This document shows positions 27,156-37,003 of a DNA stretch of 64,000 nucleotides, piece by piece. Within the stretch, counting starts at the first letter, position 1, and each line of letters opens with the position of its first letter. The stretch is from Coptis chinensis (taxonomy: Eukaryota > Streptophyta > Magnoliopsida > Ranunculales > Ranunculaceae). The translations under genes and the position numbers were made by a program. The DNA lies in the NCBI GenBank assembly GCA_015680905.1, contig CM027377.1, positions 14,780,501 through 14,844,500 on the forward strand, given 5' to 3'. Below the pieces are notes generated by a model. It ran no database searches, was not told the DNA's origin, and saw only the letters and a program-made list of their open reading frames with translations.

Positions 27156-27689
27156 CTATAAGAATCAGAAAGCTATTTAACCGCAAGAAAATTTTAATTG
27201 TGAGAACGTATGTGATCAAGATGAACTATTTCACCAAATTACAGTACGCCGATAAAGTAGAACGGGTTGCTGAACCAGGAAGAAAAGGATTTAGTCCTAA
27301 TCTGCCCACTTTCACACTAATATAAAGTCCAGATGATCAATGAGATGTTAGGATCAACTTCTACTTCCTACGTATACTAGTCCAGTAAGTAATGGGGACC
27401 TCTAATATTGGTGAATTAAGGCCTATTAGCTTGGTAAGCATTTTGCTTAAACCTCAAGAACCTATAACCTCTACAGTGACAAACAAACCGCCATCCACAT
27501 TGCCAGTAATATAGCCTCCCAGTAGCGAATTAAAAACCCTGAGGTCAATTGTCAATTTGGCCACGAGAAAGTTGTTATAATTTAGGATGGAACTTGCTGC
27601 TTAATGTATTTTTCCAAAATCCATTGGCAGATATCTTGACTATGGAGCTACCCAACACCACTTTCAGTTATATTTTTACCGAGCTGGGG
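27156..27689. other. upstream of the mannosidase relic, nothing recognised
   Basis: The next upstream mannosidase exon should end in a YVNK-like peptide, but I find no such exon on the minus strand here or further right. No other feature is visible. Confidence 0.4.
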
Positions 27690-27865
27690 TGTATTGCTGT
27701 ACACGCCATATTTTAAAAATAATTATGTCGTGTTGGACACATACTCAATTTTTGTTATTTTCAATGAATCACGAATACTTCAACAGAGGCAAAGAATCCG
27801 TATTGGACACATATCAGACACCGATACGCGCGGATGCGCCTTGGAAACATGTCGGATACTCCACC
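27690..27865. mobile_element. degenerate MITE copy 3
   Basis: TACACGCCATATTTTAAAA at the left and internal words such as TTGGACACATATCAGACACC resemble the family seen at 13239 and 19651. The right inverted end is not recognisable, so this is a diverged fragment. Confidence 0.35.
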
Positions 27866-27879
27866 GCAAGGCCCAAAAT

Positions 27880-28230
27880 ATCGATATCGATCAATATATC
27901 GGTGTACCCAAAAACTGATATATATCGGATATATTTATTTTTTTTGGTGACCAGTCCAAACTATTTAAAATATCGGATATATCGGAAATATATTGAAAAT
28001 ATTGGATTTATATTAAATAATGGTCAAAAAGTCAACCGATATATATCATAAATATCGGATATATCGATTATATCGGCGATATAAAGTTTTATATATGAAA
28101 TTCCGATATATATCGGAAAAAAATGTTTTATATTCGGTGGATATATGTCGGAAATATCGATGTCAGTGTACTAAAATACTGATATATATCGGCGATATAT
28201 CAGATATATCGGCGATATTTTGGTCCCTGC
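27880..28230. repeat. degenerate ATATCGG tandem array
   Basis: About 350 bp made of variants of TATATCGGATATATCGG and GATATATCGGCGATAT. The unit is self-complementary in part, so the array can fold. No coding role is evident, although stop-free frames run through it. Confidence 0.75.
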
Positions 28231-28340
28231 TCCACCGTACTCTGATTTATTTAATACATTTTATTAGATTTTTTTCTATTTGTAAAAGATGGATATTCAG
28301 CTAGTGTCGAGATAATGAGAAGAATAGACAAAAACGTGTG

Positions 28341-28700
28341 ATGTCAAATCTGCCCAAAGACATTCTGTTAAAGACCTTGGAGCAATTTCCAGTACATACA
28401 TTAAACGATATATCTAAGGCGAGTATGCCCTCAATGGTCAAACTCAATACTAGATCCATGTTTTGCTAATCACCATCTCCTTCGTTCGGAACCTGGTATA
28501 CTGATTCTGGATAGAGAGAATTAAGACACCAAGTGTGATACTTATGTTGTGGAGATTGAAAACGGGGAGGTTGTTATACGCGATTTGAGTAATAAACTTT
28601 CACATATGGTAGTTGCTAGTTGTAATGGTTTGGTTATGATTAGGTATGTGGATAAGCCTCGCCATTTTTGTGTCGCGAACCTTCTCACGAAGACTAATTA
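28341..28700 (+). pseudogene. F-box protein fragment
   Basis: Opens MSNLPKDILLKTLEQFPVHT, an F-box start (LPKDIL...LP/FPV). A later frame reads DPCFANHHLLRSEPGILILD, then YVVEIENGEVV and VVASCNGLVMI, as in F-box-associated (FBA) proteins. Most of the F-box second half is deleted. A frame change lies between the two blocks, a TAA follows DREN, and the rest of the FBA domain is missing after about 28697. These proteins are substrate receptors of SCF ubiquitin ligases; this piece is not functional. Confidence 0.72.
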
Positions 28701-29730
28701 ATTATTTATCTTATATGCATTATTTCAACAAAATTATGCATTTATTTCAATTCACAAAACTAGAGTACTAAAAATTTAATATGGACTAATGAAGTCATTA
28801 CTTAAACCATTAATTGATATTACTATGTCTATATATATTTACATAATCTAGTTCACAAGTCTACAACAATTCAACAAATTGTTAACTTCCTATAATGTTA
28901 TAAGTCTGTATAACTCTATTATCATATAGAAAAAACTATAAAAGATTAACATTGAAAGTAAAAAATTACCTTGTTTTGTTTTGTTTTGTTTTTATTTTAA
29001 GTGGAAATTTTATTAATAATAATGATAACGAGTTTTACAAATAATTAAGACAAACGCACAACAAGCTGCGCTGTATGCAAGTCTTTCCTAAATTTGTTTT
29101 TTGTTTTTTGTTTTTTGTTTTTTTTGTTTTTTTCCGGGTTGAGGTCTGACGCTTGTTTAAAAAGTGAGAGTGAAAGAAAGGAGAGAGAGCTTACGGGTTT
29201 GTTATAGGTGATTAGAATTATGCAAACTGGTCGGTTGGGCTTTGACTATTTGTTTCTTTTATTAACCCATCAAACATTCAAAGACACATTCCCTCTTTAA
29301 TGGTTTTGGACTCAAAATAAATAATAAATGATAATTTTATAAGGGCAAAAAGAGACGTAAAAAAAACGTTGGTTAATTACAATATTTTTTATTAGTCTTT
29401 GTTTTATACTATTTTTTTTGTTGATTATATTCTCACTGAATTTTTTTGAAAGTTTGCTAAAATAATTACAAGTTTTCTGTCACTTATAAACCTCTAGGTT
29501 AATTACAATGGAAACTTTTACGGAATAACGAAATAAAAAGGTAACATGGGGAAAATAGTTGGCTCCCGGAACCTCTTTGAAGTACCTTAGAACATAAACT
29601 TTCCTTTATCTAGAGAATGTAACATAATAGCCTTGTTTCACACCGTACTTGCCAGGTTTAGGCAACAACAACCCCAAGAGACTTTTTGTAGGACAACTAA
29701 GTTTGGTTAACTCATATTCGCACAACTGTT
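28701..29730. other. AT-rich intergenic, nothing recognised
   Basis: Strongly AT-rich with GTTTT runs near 28975 and 29095. No gene or terminal inverted repeat is identified. Confidence 0.5.
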
Positions 29731-29742
29731 TTTTTTTTTTTC

Positions 29743-29941
29743 AGGACTATTGGATCAATGAGCCTTGTGATGTCGAGCTCTTGGCTGGAAGAGTGACAAA
29801 TCTGATTTTCGGGACAACAAGACATCGGTCTGGAAGAGTTACAAAGGAAACCCCATAAGGTTTTTCAATAGCCGCAACCTCAAATAGACCACCACTCTCC
29901 TTTAATGATGAGGAGACAACAATACCTCTCTTCATAGCCAA
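29743..29941. other. possible exon or gene fragment, unidentified
   Basis: A T-run and CAG acceptor-like site precedes 29744 on the plus strand, followed by a 38-codon frame (DYWINEPCDVELLAGRVTNL...). On the minus strand a 64-codon frame covers 29941-29747 (MAMKRGIVVSSSLKESGG...). I recognise neither. A 15-bp word CTGGAAGAGTGACAA repeats about 50 bp apart. Base composition is richer in GC than the flanks, hinting at a coding fragment. Confidence 0.25.
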
Positions 29942-29954
29942 AGCTGAAACATTA

Positions 29955-30849
29955 GAGCATCTTTAGGAGAGACATTATCCTAGCATCAAACACCAAATTA
30001 TTGGTGTTTTTTCATCTTTAAGAGAGACACATTTTGATAAAAACACCAAATCGGCCAAAATTTTGTGTTTGCTTTGGTGTTGTATCAAATCTCTCTCGCG
30101 GTTTTGGAAAAACCGCGTGGAGAGAGGGAACATAAAAAATGAAGAATGAAGAGAGCCATGCAGGAAACACAGGGTTAAAAGATGATAGCATGCGGTATGC
30201 GACACACTATGCGGTTTCTAGAAAACCGCGTGGGCTTGGGCTTATGTGGTGGGCGTCTTTGGCGCGGTTTTGCGAAAGCAGCGTGGACTATATGACACGA
30301 TTTATCCAAAATTGCTGCATTTGATGTCAACTTTTTGATATTGCCTCATGAAGTTGGTTGGTGTAAGTTTGGTTTGGTTAAAAAATTTGGTGTTTTTTTG
30401 GTATCACTCCTGAAGATGACATCTTTAGAAGAGATACCAAAAAAACACCAAATATTTGAACCAAACCAAATACCAAACCAAACCAACACCAAGCAAGTTC
30501 AGGAGAAACATCAAATATTCGACACCAAACCACGCTAGGCTTTCACAAAACCGCGCAAGAGACCAAGCCCAAGCCCACGCAATTTTCGGTAAACCGCCAC
30601 ACATCAAAATTTGGTGTTCGAAACACTTCGAGACAGAGGCCCAAACTAACACGAAAGCCCACGCGGTATTCGCAAAACCGCGCGGTTTATCCAAAGAGAG
30701 ATTTGATACAGCACCAAAGTAAACACCAAATTTTCGCCAATTTGGTGTTTGCTTTGGTGTTTTCATCAATATGTGTCTCTACTGAAGATGAAAAAACACC
30801 AAATTATTGAAAATTTGGCATTTGATGCTAGGATAGTGTCTCCACTTAT
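29955..30849. mobile_element. long-TIR foldback element
   Basis: The ends are long imperfect inverted repeats: left GGAGAGACATTATCCTAGCA, right its complement around TGCTAGGATAGTGTCTCC, continuing inwards through AACACCAAATT-type words for well over 100 bp. A second inverted pair lies near the centre (30390-30480). Many short CGCGGTTTT...AAAACCGCG hairpins occur inside. No transposase is coded. The target duplication is unclear. Confidence 0.65.
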
Positions 30850-31501
30850 TATTATAATAGTCTAAATTTTGTGATAAGAGTGCAAACTTGAATGCCAATA
30901 CCATCTATTGCGTTGGAGTCTTGGCGATAAACAATCATATCTCTATAACATGCTATAGATCAATTTCTCGTGTTATTTTTGACTTGCCATTCTAACGTTA
31001 CATCTTGAGCAAGAATCAATTCAACACAATCACGTTCATCTATATATGTTAGACCGGTTTATTATCGAAAAAAATATATATATGTTAGACCGGAAAAATG
31101 TGAAAATTTGGAGGAATTGGTTTTAGAAAGAATGTTTATGTTGCTTAATGATTTGATGCACGGTTGAGACTTGGAGAATTCTGCATGTATTGAAAGTAAC
31201 ACCAGACTATCTGTTTTAGATCAAATGTGTTTGAATACATTTCTCGAAAAGAATGAGGACAATAGGTGTTGGGATCATTCGATCCTTGCTTAACCATGCT
31301 GCATTATAAACCGTGAAGCGTTTAAAAGTGCAGCCCAAGCCGAGGAAACATTTCTGATCTATTACTGCTGATTCCCTAAGCTTTGGGCGCAACATGTGAT
31401 TATTGAACCAAAATTTTTTTGAAGAACGGAATTAATGCGTGCAGTACATTATAGTTTGAACAAATGTTTTTTCTTTTCTTTTTTAAAAATTGCAAGAAGG
31501 T
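30850..31501. other. intergenic, nothing recognised
   Basis: About 650 bp of 3' flank of the arabinogalactan protein gene with no recognisable feature. Confidence 0.45.
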
Positions 31502-32412
31502 CTAGCCTGTTACTGCAAGTAGAGCAAGAACAACTAATCCAATCCTCAAAGAACTTGTCCGTAGTCCTCCCTGCTGATACACCGAGGTCCCATGATTCTG
31601 TAATTGATTGGAAAAAGGATTAGTATTGTTGATATCAAGAGAGCAGGCCTAGCGAAGTCCTATATGACTATATCTACTTATGCCATGCTAAAGTTTCAGA
31701 AGTAATGCTAAGAACAAAAATTTGAGATAAATGAAAACTTGTTGACTCAATCACATTACCAGATTTGGTGTTGGTGCTGGAGCAGTGACATCCTCAGAGT
31801 TTGCAATGGGTGGTGCTGGAGGGCTAACAACAATTGGTGCTGGCGCTGGTGCATGATGATGATGATGCTTATGTCTGCGCTTCTTCTTTTTGCTCTTTGT
31901 AGGAGCTGGTGCAGGTGAGGGCACTAGATCTGGTGATGGTGATGGTGATGGTGCTGGTGGTTCAGTAATTGGTGCTGGCGCTGGTGCTGGTGGTGTCTTT
32001 GGTGGCGAAGGCATAGGTGATGGTACTGGTGTTTGCTTCGACGGTGTTGGTGCAGGTGGCATTACCACTGGTGTTGGTGACACCTGTGGTGGTGGTGGTA
32101 GGGAGGGTGGAAGAGGTGCACGTGAAGCTGGCGCTGGTGGCAATTTTGGTGTTTGGGATGGGGCAGATAGTGGTGGACTTTGAGCTGGACTTGAAGATGG
32201 TGGTGGTGTAGTAAGTGGGCTAGAAGATGGTGGTAATTCAGGAGCTGCTGAAGCTGTTGGTGTGGTGATTGTGGGAGCAGTAGCAGCCGTGTTCGAGGTG
32301 GTTGTACTGCTATAATTGGTGGCTTTGAAGGCGCCACTGCAGTCTGTGCGCCAACAACGTTTATAGAAATCAAGACACAGGTCAAGATAGGAAAGTACCA
32401 CCATGAGCTCAT
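31502..32412 (-). pseudogene. lysine-rich classical arabinogalactan protein (AGP17/18/19 type) with a frameshift
   Basis: These are secreted, GPI-anchored, heavily O-glycosylated cell-surface proteoglycan cores. Exon 1 (32412-31760) starts with a signal peptide, MSSWWYFPILTCVLISINVV then GAQ|TAVAPSKPP. The Pro/Ala/Ser/Thr-rich core (repeats such as SPPPSS, PAPAPAP) runs to a Lys-rich stretch KSKKKKRRHKHHHHH and then APAPAPIVVSPPAPP. A GTAATG donor at 31759 joins exon 2 (31597-31502), which adds NHGTSVYQQGG and a hydrophobic GPI signal SSLRIGLVVLALLAVTG, then stop. Signal peptide and core lie in different frames. The switch falls near 32290-32310 and needs one indel, so a protein from either ATG lacks either the signal or the core. 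All other parts look intact, so an assembly error is possible. The identity is strong. Confidence 0.82.
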
Positions 32413-33222
32413 TGTTTGGAGATGAGAATATAGGGAAAGAATATTTGTTTATATACATAGGTCTGGAGAAAACTTGAAAGGAGCAGGGTTTGGTGAGTGT
32501 GGAGAGATGTATACTTCATATGAATAGACTCTCCGACTACTACATTATGGGGAATGTGGGATTGCATTTAGGTAGAGGACTGGCTTGCATATAGGTAGAG
32601 GGGAGGGCAAATGCAAGACAAACGGATGACCGAATTCTGTAAAACCAAAAGCAAATAGGTGGAAACATGTTAGAGTGGCAGAGAAGTCACTGATCAAACA
32701 ATGTATTTTGGATAGTACAGTTCCATACAAACCATTACGTAAATTTAGTTGTTCCAGCCATAAGTTTCAGGTTAATACAATTCCAGCCGCTAGTAGATAA
32801 CTTACTGAATTGTACATTCATGAACTGTCACAAACCCCAACGCTAAAGTGATACAAACCATTGTAAAAAACGCAAGCCATACAAGGCTACAAGCTAAGGG
32901 ACACAAGCTAAATATATAAAACAAACAGGCGGCATTGAAAGTTCAAAAGCCTACAAAACCAAGTCACTTCAAGGTTTAAGACGTTTTTATCCTATTGTAA
33001 CTTAAGGGCTTTCCAAGTATTTTGCAGTGGCAGTTATTGCACAACACTAATTCCCCTGTTGAACGGTACATCTCTTACCTAACTAAATCATGGAATTATA
33101 CTCAGAAAAATTGCAATTTTCATAGTAACAAGTAAATATAACTATAGAAAATGTAGTGACTTCGGTCATGCAAACATTCAGCGCAACATAATTGAACAAC
33201 TGTAGAACCAGATTTCCACATG
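32413..33222. other. intergenic between AGP and TADA-like gene
   Basis: Holds the promoter side of the leftward AGP gene and the 3' flank of the leftward TADA-like gene. I see no other gene. Confidence 0.45.
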
Positions 33223-33674
33223 CTACAGACAAAACATGATGCTGAACATGTCATGCATCTTTGAAAAGAATTTTGAGGGATGATGTGAAACAGGCAGGCT
33301 TGAAGTTGTTGGTGAATCTTCTTTCTTCTCCTTTCTTCTCCTAAGCTGGAAGAATTGCTGCATTGCATCAGCACATTCACTTGCCAAAATACCACGACGA
33401 ATTGTCATTTTTGGGTGAAATGGATGGACTGGAGCAGCTGCTTGATTTGAAAGACTAGAACTGCCTCCTGCTTCACCCCCATCAGGAAAAAGTCTGCAAG
33501 TGATAGTTTGAGTCAAAACATTTGCATCGTTGAACTTCAAGCACAATTTTTCTTTTCACAATGGTAAGATCAAGGTAACAATCAGCTAGAAAGTAGTATT
33601 GACTGTTAACCGATGGAAAAACAACAAACAGATGAACCCGGTATCCCAAGTTATTCCAATTATTACTTTATTAG

Positions 33675-35316
33675 GGGTGATCTTGGACACACCCATAAAA
33701 ACACTCCCGTACCACATAACTAACTAAAGTTTTTGCCATACCCCATAACCGCCTCAATAAAAAAATAAAAAATAAAAAAAAACCGACCCAAAAGGAAACA
33801 ACACACGGCCAAGGTTGTTGAAAAATCCTTCGTGGTTGTATGTATCGGATGAGAACCCGTAGAAGTCGTAACCGGAAAGTCTGGTAGCTCCCTCCTTTTT
33901 AATTTGAATTTGAACTTTGTCACTTCCAGAACTAATATCCCTCAAAGTGCTGATTGAAGGAAGAGTCCCTGTACTCTTTGGTTCTATGCTGGCCTGCTCA
34001 TTTGATGCATGCAGTAAATGCAACCTGTAATCAGTTTCAGGCCGACGACACTTTTCTGAGGGGCACAATTTCCTCCGACTGATCATGATCGTAACGCATG
34101 GAACCTGCAACGACATCCTCATACGTTATGCCTCCTCCTTTGTGCGTCAAGGATGTGGGCATCAAAGTAAAGAGCTTGGTCTTTACCTTCCTAAAAACAG
34201 AGTATAAGGTCCCCAGAAAGTACAGCAACACGTTCTGATGCTTCAAGGGAGAGACCGCTGTCTCACATGCTTGCACTCATTGACCCACTCATCCTCATCT
34301 GCCCCAAAACCGGCGAACCGAATTCAGACTTCCGGATCAACTGTCTCAAACATCCTATGAGAAATAAAAGTAGAGACGTCGTACCATGCCCCATCCTCCA
34401 AACTCCATTGAAGCATTATTATCCAACCAGGTCCTTACTAAAGGAAAAGTCACATAACTATTAGCATTCCTCATGGGGATTGAATCATCACGAAGCATAG
34501 ACGAGACAGACAATTTGGCAGGAGACTTAATAGTTTTGGCCTTATGAGCATACAATTCCGTCAAATGATATTGGAGTTAGTTTTGACGACATTGGAGCTT
34601 TAGAAAAAGTCAAGGAGACATTAAAGGAATTGGTGATGCTCCAAGACGTTAAAGGAATACATAATTTTTTTTGAAAGTAATACTGGCCAAGAAGAGACGG
34701 CTTCCTCAGCATTGATTCTTCAACCTATTGGCACTTCTGTTTCGACAGAAGAAACAAGTTAAATTAAGCTCTGTTGCAAAAGAGGTGGGGTTTCAGCTTT
34801 TATCTGACAATTTTGAGGTTAAATTAGCAGAGTTGTTGAAGCTGCAGACCGATAGCAAATCTAACAAAGCATTATTGGAAGTTCCAACAGGAAACATTGT
34901 TGAGAATGATGTGAATCCAGTTAAAGCAAATGTTCATAACGATGAAATTTGAACTCTACTAGAGCCTGAGGACATAAGAGGACTTGAACCTTCCAAAATT
35001 AAAGAAAGGAAAGTAACTTACATTGTGAAATGTGGAACACACACCGATTGTTCCTTCATCACCCGATGAAAATCCATTTCTTTTATATTATTTATTTATT
35101 CTTTTCAAATAATTTAACATATTGTCATTGTTTTCATGTAAACACAACTTCGCCCGAAGTTGACTCGAGATTTCGAGGTTTTGAACACTGGTTTTGGGTA
35201 CACTTAATTAAAAAAAAATGTAACTTAGGAACCTAAATGTGGCTTAAACAATTTTATTTATTTATTTTAAAGCTGGGGGTACGGGAGTGTTTTTATGGGT
35301 GTGTCCAAGATCACCC
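33675..35316. mobile_element. TIR element with captured gene fragments (Pack-MULE-like) in TADA intron 3
   Basis: Perfect 39-bp terminal inverted repeats (GGGTGATCTTGGACACACCC then ATAAAAACACTCCCGTACC) enclose 1.64 kb. Direct repeats TTTATTAG flank it; extending one base into the right end gives CTTTATTAG, 9 bp, as for Mutator elements. No transposase is visible. Inside are gene-like pieces on both strands. Plus 34561-34640 reads IGVSFDDIGALEKVKETLKE, the start of an AAA ATPase domain of the plant FHA/AAA type. Plus 34735-34950 reads VGFQLLSDNFEVKLAELLKL, unidentified. Minus 34130-33830 reads SRRKLCPSEKCRRPETDYR and GATRLSGYDFYGFSSDTY, unidentified. Confidence 0.78.
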
Positions 35317-35528
35317 TTTATTAGTCCTATTGTCAGCTAATCACGACCATATGGCCTATTGGACTCTTAGTAAAAGACTGAAAAAAACCAGATAATTCAT
35401 AATTAATATCAGGCTGCTAAAGTTTTATATAATTCAAATAACAAATTCAGTATAAACTAGAGTCTATGAAGATAAGAAAAGATCAAAGAAAAATGAAACA
35501 AACAATTTGCACAAGAGAACCAACATTA

Positions 35529-36081
<553 letters not shown>

Positions 36082-36811
36082 TATATATATATATATATAT
36101 GTTACACTTTTTCAGAGAGCTTTAAATTTTTTCAAACCATATTTCATGAAATGGCTTTTTAAAATAGTAACAAGATTCGAAATTCAAGAAGCCGAAGTAC
36201 TTTACATTGCATGTAAATTAGATCCACTCAGTCAATTAAGTTGGAGTAATTTAGCCTATGGGTTAGAAGATAGCAAGCAATGTTTACAAGAACATACCGA
36301 GAGTCTCCATGTCTGAAGTAACTTAGAGGCTTCACGTATGCAAATCATCTCGCATGAGCAGTGGAATCTAAGTAAATCTTCCACTCTGAAATACAGACAA
36401 TGATTAAACATTCCCTGGTTGGTATAAAGCTAATCTCAGAGGCAAAGAAAGCATAAGCTGTAAAGACACTTACAGATTGCATCCTCGAGCAACAATTTTT
36501 CCATGCTGTACAAGAACGGCACCAACTGGTACTTCCCAAACATCAGCAGCCTTTTTTGCTTCTAAAAGGGCTTCCTTCATAAATATCTCATCTGTTTTTC
36601 TCTGTTCATTTTCAAGTGTATATGCTTCTTCCCATTCTTCAAATGTTTGTGTCTTAACCTGCTTATTCCTTTGAAGCTTCCTGTGTTTCAATTCACCATC
36701 CTTCACCTCAGCTCCAGAGGATTCAGTTGGACTCTCTCTGCCAGGTTGCTCCATCTGCATGAAGCCGCTTCTAGATGCAACAGCTTTATCACTATCAGAT
36801 ATTTCGTCATT

Positions 36812-37003
36812 GACGGCGGGAGAACGCGTCAAGTGCCTTGGGGGGAATGGTAATGATAAGGAGGCTGTCAAGTTGCTGGAAGGAGTTTCACTATTTCTCC
36901 TTTCATCGACGGCGGGAGAACGCGTCAAGTGCCTTGGGGGGAATGGTAATGATAAGGAGGCTGTCAAGTTGCTGGAAGGAGTTTCACTATTTCTCCTTTC
37001 ATC
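36812..37003 (-). repeat. exact 96-bp tandem duplication in TADA exon 1
   Basis: Two identical in-frame 96-bp units encode DERRNSETPSSNLTASLSLP then FPPRHLTRSPAV twice. I see no mismatch between units, so the event is young relative to the other damage, or is a collapse/assembly effect. Confidence 0.9.

Noticed and set aside
27689-28304. Two long open frames rich in Ile, Tyr and Arg
   Set aside because: They are translations of the ATATCGG array, not a coding gene.
31890-32211. Gly/Asp-rich plus-strand frames
   Set aside because: Antisense shadows of the Pro-rich AGP core.
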